DNA of 60,990 nucleotides from Methylobacterium sp. E-065. GTDB taxonomy: Bacteria > Pseudomonadota > Alphaproteobacteria > Rhizobiales > Beijerinckiaceae. Shown here in pieces: positions 55,236-60,990 of this stretch. Under the pieces are notes generated by a model. The model was not told the DNA's origin and did not search any database. It saw only the letters and a program-made list of their open reading frames with translations. A program made the translations under genes and the position numbers. The number at the start of each line of letters is the position of its first letter. Positions within the stretch are counted from its first letter, which is position 1. The stretch lies in NCBI RefSeq assembly GCF_022829605.1, contig NZ_JAKSYD010000173.1:1-60990 (forward strand). The letters are read 5' to 3'.

Positions 55236-56351
55236 TTAGGTCGGGTAGGCCGCGGTCGATGCGGCGGCATGGTCTTGATGACCCTGTCGGATGCCCTCCA
55301 AGCCGAGCCAGCCGGTATAGAGGCCAACGAGGACGATCAGCGCGGCGGAGGCGTACGGCGCCCTCCGGGCGAAGGCGCCGAACCCAGACCAGCGCGAGGC
55401 GACGTGCTTGACGCTGAGTGCTGCCAGGACGCCAGCCGAGACCATCGTCAGCGCAAGGCCGATGCTGAAGCAGACCACCAGCGCGAAGCCGAGGCTGAAC
55501 TGCTTGAGCTGGATGCACAGCAGCAGGACCGTGATGGCCGCCGGGCACGGGATCAGGCCTCCCGTCAGGCCGAACAGGACGATCTGACCGGTCGTCACCT
55601 GCCGGCCCGCGAAGCGGCGGCGGATGTCCTCGGCATGGGCCCGGGCGTGGGCGTCATCCTCGTCGCCCAGGTTCATGTGCCCGTGGTCGTGCTCCTCGAA
55701 CGCGATCTCGTGGATTTCGCCCCCGGACGGTCCCTTTAGGACCAGCCGCGCCGTGAAGGCGTGCGGCTCGGGAATCGTCTCCAGGCTCTCGAGGAAGTCG
55801 CCTCCGTTCGCGAAGGCGAATGTCTGCCGGCCGCCATCGGGACGGACCGTCTCGACGAGGAGATCGCCGGTTGGCGGCAACTCGCCCCCCTCGGCCCGCA
55901 CCCGCCAGCGCGGCGGCGCACCGTCCTCGAACACCTCCAGGGTTAGCAGCCCGTCGGAGGTCGCGACGTGCTTCGCCTCTTCGTGATGGTGATGATGGCC
56001 TTCGTGCTGCTCCCGCCAAGTGCGCCACGCCATCCAGACCGCGATGCCGACGATGAGGACCGCGGAGGCGAGCTGGAGGTACGGCTCGGGGTCCTCGCCA
56101 CCCCATTCCCGTCCGAGGTACTGTCCGCCCAGCGCGATGATCCAAACGACCGCCGTGTGGGAGAGCGTGGCCGCCAGACCGAGCAGGACTGCCTGCGTGA
56201 CCGTCCCGCGCACGGCGATGATGAAGGCCGCCATCATCGTCTTCGAATGACCGGGTTCCAGGCCGTGCAGGGCGCCGAGGAGGATCGCACTCGGCACGAA
56301 CAGCCAGGCGTGCGCGGTGCCCTGCCGCAGCAGGTCAGACAAGGAGGTCAT
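55236..56351 (-). CDS. rcnA: Nickel/cobalt efflux protein, RcnA (NicO) family
   Basis: A 371-residue membrane protein with the NicO signature HGLEPGHSKTMMAAF, a cytoplasmic His-rich loop (HEGHHHHHEEAKH), and a second signature around GGLIPCPAAITVLLLCIQ. RcnA exports Ni(II) and Co(II). The central hydrophilic loop (about 130-250) is longer than in E. coli RcnA and has further His/Asp clusters (HDHGHMNLGDEDDAHARAH). It begins 9 bases after the RcnR-type repressor stop and is surely co-transcribed with it. Confidence 0.92.
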   Translation of the reverse strand: MTSLSDLLRQGTAHAWLFVPSAILLGALHGLEPGHSKTMMAAFIIAVRGTVTQAVLLGLAATLSHTAVVWIIALGGQYLGREWGGEDPEPYLQLASAVLIVGIAVWMAWRTWREQHEGHHHHHEEAKHVATSDGLLTLEVFEDGAPPRWRVRAEGGELPPTGDLLVETVRPDGGRQTFAFANGGDFLESLETIPEPHAFTARLVLKGPSGGEIHEIAFEEHDHGHMNLGDEDDAHARAHAEDIRRRFAGRQVTTGQIVLFGLTGGLIPCPAAITVLLLCIQLKQFSLGFALVVCFSIGLALTMVSAGVLAALSVKHVASRWSGFGAFARRAPYASAALIVLVGLYTGWLGLEGIRQGHQDHAAASTAAYPT

Positions 56352-56360
56352 GAGGTCTCG

Positions 56361-56639
56361 TCACTTCAGGTAGGTCCGCACCACTTCGATCAGCTCGGCG
56401 GCGCCCCTGGCGCGCTCCGCGTCCGGCTCGGCGTCCGGGTTCACGACGTGATGGCGAATGTGGTCTTCCATCAGCTCGGCGGTCAGGCCGTTGATGGCCC
56501 CGCGCATCGAGGCGACCAGCATCAGGACGTCGCTGCAGCCGAGCTCGGCTTCCAGGGCCCGCTCGACGGCTTCCGCCTGTCCCTTGATCCGGCGCACCCG
56601 CGCCAGCAGCTTGGTCTTGTCCTTGATCGTGTGAGCCAT
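56361..56639 (-). CDS. rcnR: RcnR/FrmR-type metal-sensing repressor
   Basis: A 92-residue all-helical repressor of the CsoR/RcnR/FrmR family. All four Ni/Co ligand positions of E. coli RcnR are present: His3 (MAHTI), Cys35 (ELGCSDV), His60 and His64 (MEDHIRHH). This predicts derepression by Ni(II) or Co(II), not Cu(I), since CsoR uses a different set. It heads the leftward operon with rcnA and probably the whole HMA-Met/His-FixH-CusBA run. A G-tract palindrome lies 28 bases upstream. Confidence 0.9.
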   Translation of the reverse strand: MAHTIKDKTKLLARVRRIKGQAEAVERALEAELGCSDVLMLVASMRGAINGLTAELMEDHIRHHVVNPDAEPDAERARGAAELIEVVRTYLK

Positions 56640-56666
56640 GGGTCGGCTTTGCGTCCTTAGTGATAT

Positions 56667-56683
56667 ATAGGGGGGTACCCTAT
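56667..56683. promoter_or_regulatory. RcnR/CsoR-family operator
   Basis: ATAGGGGGGTACCCTAT is a near-perfect dyad with a run of six G, in the class of RcnR sites (TACT-G6-N-AGTA) and CsoR-type GC-tract operators. It lies between the divergent rcnR and DUF1289 genes, 28 bases from the rcnR start and 46 from the DUF1289 start, so it may control both. Confidence 0.6.
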
Positions 56684-56728
56684 GTTATGTCGAGCGGAAT
56701 GTGCTCGACGGCGTGGCAAGGCTGTACC

Positions 56729-56947
56729 ATGAAGAAGGACGACCCCTGCATCTCGGTCTGCCAATTCGACGGCCGGACGGGGTGGTGCCTGGGCTGCGGG
56801 CGCACGATCCCCGAGGCTCGCGCGTGGCGGAAAATGACGCCCTTCCGGCGGACGTCCCTCATGCGCGAGCTGCCGCGCCGGGTCGGACAGGTCGCCGGTA
56901 CGACAGACCAAGCAGACGGCAGGCAGAGGGGTAAACGCAGCCGTTAG
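56729..56947 (+). CDS. DUF1289 family zinc-finger protein
   Basis: A 72-residue protein with the DUF1289 pattern PCISVCQFDGRTGWCLGCGR followed by TIPEARAWRKMTP. Four Cys (C-x3-C...C-x2-C) should bind zinc. Function is unknown. The start at 56729 gives the family-typical N-terminus; a GTG at 56660 would overlap the operator. It is divergent from rcnR and may share its operator. Confidence 0.75.
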   Translation: MKKDDPCISVCQFDGRTGWCLGCGRTIPEARAWRKMTPFRRTSLMRELPRRVGQVAGTTDQADGRQRGKRSR

Positions 56948-57166
56948 GCTCCGAGGCATCGAAACGCCTGGCTGGTGAGGGACCACCCCGTGCGACACGG
57001 GACACGTCGCCAACTGTCCGGCAACGGAAGCGTGGCAGCGGGCGTTGATCCGGTTGAAGCCCCACGGAAGTCGCCGTTGGCCCGTCCCTCCCACCAGTTG
57101 GCTGGCAGTCCGGCCGTCGTGGCCGGGTCGACCGACTGAACCGGCCCGTCCCTCCCGAGTCGGACC

Positions 57167-58177
57167 ATGACCACCGTGCCCCCCAATCCCCCGCTTCCCG
57201 GCTTGCTCTGGGCGATGAGCTTCGACGCGAGGGGGTGCGGCCACCCCATCGTGCCAGGCGAGCCACTCCCGGACCTCGACGCCTTCGGCGAAGGATTCGT
57301 ATGGCTGCACTTCGACCTGAAGGCCGCCAACCTCACGCCCTTGCTCGACGCTGGGCACGTCGGCCCGCCCGCGCTCTTCGAGGCCGTCTTCCGGCCTGAC
57401 GAACACCAACGCGTCACCGTCGAGGGCGGCCATATCGGCGGCGTGGTAGCCGACCTCGCCCGTCCCGGAGCCAAGCCGGACGCCGCCGGACGCCTGCACT
57501 TCATCTTGGGCCCCCGCTCCCTGGTGAGTGGACGGACGGGGCTGGTCGAAAGCCCGGGCGCCGCACGGGAGAGCGCCGAGAAGGGTCGTCCGATACCGTC
57601 CCCCGTGCTGCTGCTGGAGACGATGGTGGGCTACGTGGTCGCGTCCATGTCCGAGACCGGCCAGCGGCTCGCCGGTGAACTCGACGGCATCGAGGACCAC
57701 GTCATCGATGGGCGCGTGCGCGATGAGCGTCGGCGCCTCGGGCCGATCCGGAGAGCCGCGGTGCGGCTCCATCGGCAGTTGCTCGGCCTCTCCGCGGTGT
57801 TCCATCGGTTGGAGGACGATGACGCGGCCCGGCACCTGCACGGACCGGCCGTCGACGCCGCGGCACGCCTTGCCCAGCGGCTTGACGCCCTGGACCGTGA
57901 CGTGAGCGCGATGGGCGAGCGTGCCCGGCTGCTGCAGGATGAGGTCGGCGCGCGCGTGGCGGAGGAGAGCAACCGGCAGCTGTACGTCCTCTCGGTCCTC
58001 TCAGCCCTGTTCCTGCCGCCGACCTTCATCACCGGAATGTTCGGCATGAACGTGAAAGGGCTTCCCTTCGCGGACGATCCACACGGATTTGCCTTCGTCG
58101 CCGGGCTGTCGCTGGCTTCGGCGGCGGTGACCTACGGCATCATCCGCGCGCTCGGCATTCGTCCGCCGCGTGGCTGA
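57167..58177 (+). CDS. CorA/ZntB-type divalent cation transporter
   Basis: A 336-residue member of the CorA superfamily. A long helical cytoplasmic domain (coiled-coil-like, about 110-270) precedes two membrane helices; the signature FGMNVKGLPF (GMN) ends the first of them (LSALFLPPTFITGMFGMNVK). The ZntB subgroup, which handles Zn(II), is the best match. It would add a metal-transport step to the island; transport direction cannot be read from sequence. It reads away from rcnR, after the DUF1289 gene. Confidence 0.85.
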   Translation: MTTVPPNPPLPGLLWAMSFDARGCGHPIVPGEPLPDLDAFGEGFVWLHFDLKAANLTPLLDAGHVGPPALFEAVFRPDEHQRVTVEGGHIGGVVADLARPGAKPDAAGRLHFILGPRSLVSGRTGLVESPGAARESAEKGRPIPSPVLLLETMVGYVVASMSETGQRLAGELDGIEDHVIDGRVRDERRRLGPIRRAAVRLHRQLLGLSAVFHRLEDDDAARHLHGPAVDAAARLAQRLDALDRDVSAMGERARLLQDEVGARVAEESNRQLYVLSVLSALFLPPTFITGMFGMNVKGLPFADDPHGFAFVAGLSLASAAVTYGIIRALGIRPPRG

Positions 58178-58623
58178 CTTGCCGTCCTGGCCGTGACACC
58201 CCCTGACCGCGAGCGTCATGGCCGGACTTCTCTGGGACGTCTTCGGCGAAATTCAGTGCAAGCGGGGACTTCGGCGGCTTGGCCTCGGTGGAGCCGGTGA
58301 CCGAGCGGGATGCCCCGATGGAAAGCCTGGAAACGAACGTTCCCAGGAAACCGATCCGGACCTGAAATTCATGCGGCTCGCGCGATCAAGGTGGACGCAA
58401 ACAGGCGTACCGATCCGGTCCACTGCCCATGAATGGGAACGCCCTTGGGTGCGGGATGCGGACTACAGTGGAACGGACGACGGTGCATACCGCAAACGGC
58501 AGGAGGCAAATCCGCTCAAATCTCGGTCGCAAACTTTGAGTTTATGTATCGACGTCAATTTAATCGCGGACTACCCGTCGAAGTAAATGATTTCTAGGGC
58601 ACGATACTGCGCAAAATTGGCAT
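58178..58623. other. Intergenic region between the transporter and the small exported protein
   Basis: About 445 bases. A 122-codon frame (58218-58586) has no ribosome binding site or domain and is not accepted. A nearly palindromic GGGAACGTTCGTTTCC-like element (minus-strand sense) occurs near 58330-58346, without known role. The right end is AT-richer, consistent with a promoter zone. Confidence 0.35.
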
Positions 58624-58649
58624 GGAACCGTAATTCGCCGTGAGCCGTT
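58624..58649 (+). promoter_or_regulatory. Candidate EcfG (general stress) promoter
   Basis: GGAAC at 58624-58628, exactly 18 bases, then GTT at 58647-58649. The spacing equals that of the candidate upstream of dehydrogenase 1. The small exported protein starts 45 bases downstream. Confidence 0.5.
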
Positions 58650-58694
58650 GCTGCGGTCATTCGATCCGACCACCCGAAGCGAACGGAGATCTTC

Positions 58695-58934
58695 ATGCGC
58701 CAGGCAGTCATCATCGGCTTCGTCGCCGCCGCGTTCGTTGGCCTTGCCGCCCCCGCGATGGCCGAGGAGACCACCGTCATCCGCCGCGACGGCCCCGCCG
58801 TCGTCGACCACCGCGACACCGTCGTCGAGAAGCGTGAGGTCACCACCGGCACCGTCGATTGCGGCTCGAAGACCGTCCACAAGGAGGACGGCATGGGCAA
58901 CTCCAAGACGATCCACAAGGAAGGATGCAACTGA
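58695..58934 (+). CDS. Small exported protein (79 aa)
   Basis: A signal peptide (AVIIGFVAAAFVGLAAPAMA, cleavage near residue 23) precedes a 56-residue charged mature part with VVDHRDTVVEKREVTTGTVD and two Cys (VDCGSK and KEGCN), which could form a disulfide. A GGAG lies 6 bases before the ATG. It is unlike known enzymes; small stress-induced periplasmic proteins of this sort are common in Methylobacterium. The GGAAC-N18-GTT element upstream supports stress induction. The next gene begins 44 bases downstream. Confidence 0.7.
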   Translation: MRQAVIIGFVAAAFVGLAAPAMAEETTVIRRDGPAVVDHRDTVVEKREVTTGTVDCGSKTVHKEDGMGNSKTIHKEGCN

Positions 58935-58978
58935 GACGCCGCCTCGCTCCTTCGTCTGACACTTCAGGAGACATCCTC

Positions 58979-59395
58979 ATGACGAACAAACTGCTTCTTG
59001 CCCTTGCCACGGCCGGCGTTCTGGCCTTGCCCGTGGCCGCACAGGCGCAGGGCACCCTACGCGGCGCGGCCGAGGGCGCTGCGGTCGGCGCCGATGCAGC
59101 GGGCCCGGTCGGCGGCATTGTCGGCGGCGCGGTCGGCGCGGCCACCGGTACGGTGGGCGGCATCCTCGGTGTCGACGACCGTCCCCGCTTCCGTAGCTAC
59201 GTCCGCGAGCGCGGCGTGAGCTCGTACAGCTGGGGCGGGCCTGTCCAGGTCGGCACCGTGCTGCCGGACGACGGCGTCACCTACTACGACATGCCCGCCG
59301 AGTACCGGGCGCGGCCCGGCTACCGCTACACCGTCGTGAACAAGCAGCCGGTGCTGGTGGACCGCAGCCGCCGCATCGTCGAGGTCATCGACTGA
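58979..59395 (+). CDS. DUF1236-type exported protein
   Basis: A 138-residue exported protein. Signal peptide: LLLALATAGVLALPVAAQA. A glycine-rich stretch (VGADAAGPVGGIVGGAVGAA) precedes a C-terminal DUF1236-like segment (YVRERGVSSYSWGGPV, GYRYTVVNKQPVLVD, SRRIVEVI). AGGAGA lies 8 bases before the ATG at 58979. It follows the small exported protein closely and is likely in its operon. A strong terminator follows. Confidence 0.82.
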   Translation: MTNKLLLALATAGVLALPVAAQAQGTLRGAAEGAAVGADAAGPVGGIVGGAVGAATGTVGGILGVDDRPRFRSYVRERGVSSYSWGGPVQVGTVLPDDGVTYYDMPAEYRARPGYRYTVVNKQPVLVDRSRRIVEVID

Positions 59396-59431
59396 TCGGC
59401 CCGTCGGCCTAAACCGCCGACACGTGCCTGA

Positions 59432-59464
59432 CCCCGCCCGGCCGCAGCCGGGCGGGGTTTCTTT
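59432..59464 (+). terminator. Strong Rho-independent terminator
   Basis: An 11-bp perfect stem, CCCCGCCCGGC (59432-59442) and GCCGGGCGGGG (59447-59457), closes a 4-base loop and is followed by TTTCTTT. It ends the two-gene unit of exported proteins. Confidence 0.88.
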
Positions 59465-59679
59465 ATCTGGTGTCATGCGTTGTCCGTGGACGTCGCTAGC
59501 CGCGTGCTCCAACCGGTCCAACGCCGCTTCGGAACGGTGACGACGCGCCCCGGCGCCCGGCGCATCGACCGGGAATCGGAGCGTGAAGACCTGAACTCCC
59601 GCGCGCGACGCCCGTCGCGTTCCCTGGACGAAGCCGAATGCCGCCGGATGACGGCGACGCGCCGAGGAGCCCACGCCGC

Positions 59680-60990
59680 ATGCCAGCCAACGATGCCGTC
59701 GCCCCGCGTCAGCCGGCCCAGGTGCCGCCGCCCCTCGTCCCGGGCCTGCGCGGCCTCCTGACCCTCGCGGTCGGCGTCGTCCTCGTCGCGGCGCTCTATT
59801 TCGGGCGAGAGGTGTTCATCCCCCTCGTGCTGGCGGTGCTTCTCAGCTTCGTCCTCGGGCCGGTCGTCAACCTGCTGCGGAAGGCGAAGCTCGGGCGGGT
59901 GCCCTCCGTCATCGTCGCGGTCCTGCTCGCCCTCGGTGTCGTCGGCGGCATCGGTGCGCTCATCGGCACCCAGGTCGCGGGGCTCGCCGGCAACCTGCCC
60001 CAGTACCAAGCCACCGTGCAGAGGAAGGTATCGGGCCTGCAGCAGGGCTGGCTCGGCGAGGCCAACCGCGTCCTGCAGAAGTTCAACCATCAGGTCCACG
60101 ACGTCACCCAGAAGGCCGACGCCGCCGGCACCACCGCCGCGACCGGACCGGCAGGCGAGACGCCCAAGGCGCAACTCGTGCGGGTCGAGGAGCCCGAGCC
60201 CTCGCCCCTGGCGCTGGCCCAGAAGGTGCTCGGCCCCATCGTGTCGCCGCTGACCGACGTCGGCATCGTCCTCGTCGTGGTCGTGTTCCTGCTCCTGCAG
60301 CGCGAGGACCTGCGCAACCGCATGATCCGCCTGTTCGGATCGAGCGACCTGCACCGCACCACCGTGGCCATGGACGACGCGGCTGGTCGGCTCGGCACCT
60401 ACTTCCTCGCCCAGCTCGGCATGAACGCCGCCTTCGGGGTCATCGTCGGGGTCGGCCTCTGGCTTATCGGCGTGCCCAACCCGCTCCTGTGGGGCGTGTT
60501 CTCGGCCATCATGCGCTTCGTCCCCTACATCGGCGCCGTCGCCTCCGGCATCCTGCCCGTGGCCTTGGCGGCAGCGGTCGACCCCGGCTGGTCGATGGTC
60601 ATCGCGACCGCGGCGTTGTTCCTGATCGCTGAGCCGATCTTTGGACAGGTGATCGAGCCGCTGCTCTACGGCCACTCCACCGGGCTCTCACCCTTCGCGG
60701 TGATCGTCTCGACCCTGTTCTGGGGCTTCCTGTGGGGGCCCATCGGCCTGATCCTGGCGACCCCGTTCACCGTCTGCCTCGTCGTGCTCGGCCGCCATGT
60801 CGACAGCCTGGAGGTCTTCGACGTTCTGCTGGGGGACCGGCCGCCCCTCCCGCCGGTGGAGAACTTCTACCAGCGCATGCTGGCCGGTGACCCGGACGAG
60901 GTCCGCGACGTCGCGGAGGCGATGCTGAAGGAACGCTCGCTATCCTCGTACTACGACGAGGTGGCGCTCAAGGGCCTGCAACTCGCCGCC
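59680..60990 (+). CDS. AI-2E family transporter (partial at the right edge)
   Basis: A 437-codon open frame with no stop before the window end. It has the AI-2E/PerM family membrane architecture: an N-terminal helix pair (LRGLLTLAVGVVLVAALYFG, VFIPLVLAVLLSFVLGPVV), a long periplasmic/coiled loop (about 95-180), and a C-terminal helical bundle with FGQVIEPLLYGHSTGLSPFA and FWGFLWGPIGLILATPFTV. The start is set by GAGGAG about 9 bases before the ATG at 59680. Members include TqsA, but many function as ion antiporters, so substrate is unassigned. The C-terminus continues beyond the window. Confidence 0.88.
   Translation, partial: MPANDAVAPRQPAQVPPPLVPGLRGLLTLAVGVVLVAALYFGREVFIPLVLAVLLSFVLGPVVNLLRKAKLGRVPSVIVAVLLALGVVGGIGALIGTQVAGLAGNLPQYQATVQRKVSGLQQGWLGEANRVLQKFNHQVHDVTQKADAAGTTAATGPAGETPKAQLVRVEEPEPSPLALAQKVLGPIVSPLTDVGIVLVVVVFLLLQREDLRNRMIRLFGSSDLHRTTVAMDDAAGRLGTYFLAQLGMNAAFGVIVGVGLWLIGVPNPLLWGVFSAIMRFVPYIGAVASGILPVALAAAVDPGWSMVIATAALFLIAEPIFGQVIEPLLYGHSTGLSPFAVIVSTLFWGFLWGPIGLILATPFTVCLVVLGRHVDSLEVFDVLLGDRPPLPPVENFYQRMLAGDPDEVRDVAEAMLKERSLSSYYDEVALKGLQLAA

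Noticed and set aside
58218..58586. 122-codon plus-strand frame
   Set aside because: No ribosome binding site, no domain, and Arg/Lys/Ser composition unlike the neighbouring genes.
1..60990. tRNA genes, CRISPR arrays, integrase or plasmid origin
   Set aside because: None was seen: no cloverleaf-like sequence with a CCA end, no regularly spaced direct repeats, and no recombinase or Rep/Par protein.

Overview
The window looks like a high-GC alphaproteobacterium of the Methylobacterium/Methylorubrum type. The evidence is a DUF6894 protein, a MucR/Ros regulator without zinc cysteines, HWE-family sensor kinases, formaldehyde-dehydrogenase-like zinc alcohol dehydrogenases, and promoter sites of the GGAAC-N18-GTT general-stress (EcfG) type. 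This is an inference from protein character and no species is claimed. There is no rRNA, tRNA, CRISPR array, integrase or replication gene, and the window reads as an accessory region of a chromosome or megaplasmid.

Layout. (1) 0-2.3 kb: an SGNH/GDSL hydrolase with two carbohydrate-binding modules and no signal peptide, next to the possible start of a type I secretion ATPase at the left edge. (2) 3.4-9.8 kb: a membrane protein, zinc alcohol dehydrogenase 1, a triple peptidoglycan-binding-repeat protein, a K+-channel-like gene broken by an in-frame TAG, and a Crp/Fnr regulator. (3) 9.9-16.8 kb: two related PAS - degenerate receiver - LuxR regulators, the second frameshifted, flanking DUF6894, MucR and AraC genes. 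(4) 17-28.7 kb: a stress and detoxification block with two more zinc dehydrogenases, an FmdB zinc ribbon, two DJ-1/PfpI proteins, a UvrA2-type ATPase, an SRPBCC protein and two aldo/keto reductases. (5) 28.8-40.9 kb: a broken desaturase/hydrolase pair diverging from an uptake and catabolism run (solute-binding protein, GMC oxidoreductase, a complete dipeptide-type ABC importer, an AtzE-like amidase, an AtzH/HpxZ-like protein). (6) 41-48.4 kb: scar tissue (IS630, receiver and umuC remnants) around two HWE sensor kinases and a PRISE-like reductase. (7) 48.5-58.2 kb: a metal-resistance island reading leftward from an RcnR-type repressor through RcnA, an HMA chaperone, a Met/His-rich protein, a FixH-like protein, and a CusB/CusA-type RND pump, ending at a decayed glutaredoxin-MauE gene; a DUF1289 gene and a CorA/ZntB-type transporter lie on the other side of the repressor. 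(8) 58.2-61 kb: two small exported proteins, a strong terminator, and an AI-2E family permease running off the right edge.

Functionally the window centres on stress and metal tolerance plus scavenging of an unknown amide-type compound. Two promoters (upstream of dehydrogenase 1 and of the peptidoglycan-binding protein) share a conserved block of about 60 bases, and a third fits the same GGAAC-N18-GTT pattern, so part of the stress block may be one EcfG regulon. The repressor has all four Ni/Co ligand positions of RcnR, faces a G-tract operator, and heads an operon whose pump is of the Cu/Ag (Cus) class.

The most striking overall property is gene decay. Four nearly complete genes each carry one lesion (two nonsense codons, two 1-base indels), and five further fragments are recognisable. 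Either this replicon segment is decaying or the assembly contains errors; read data would decide.
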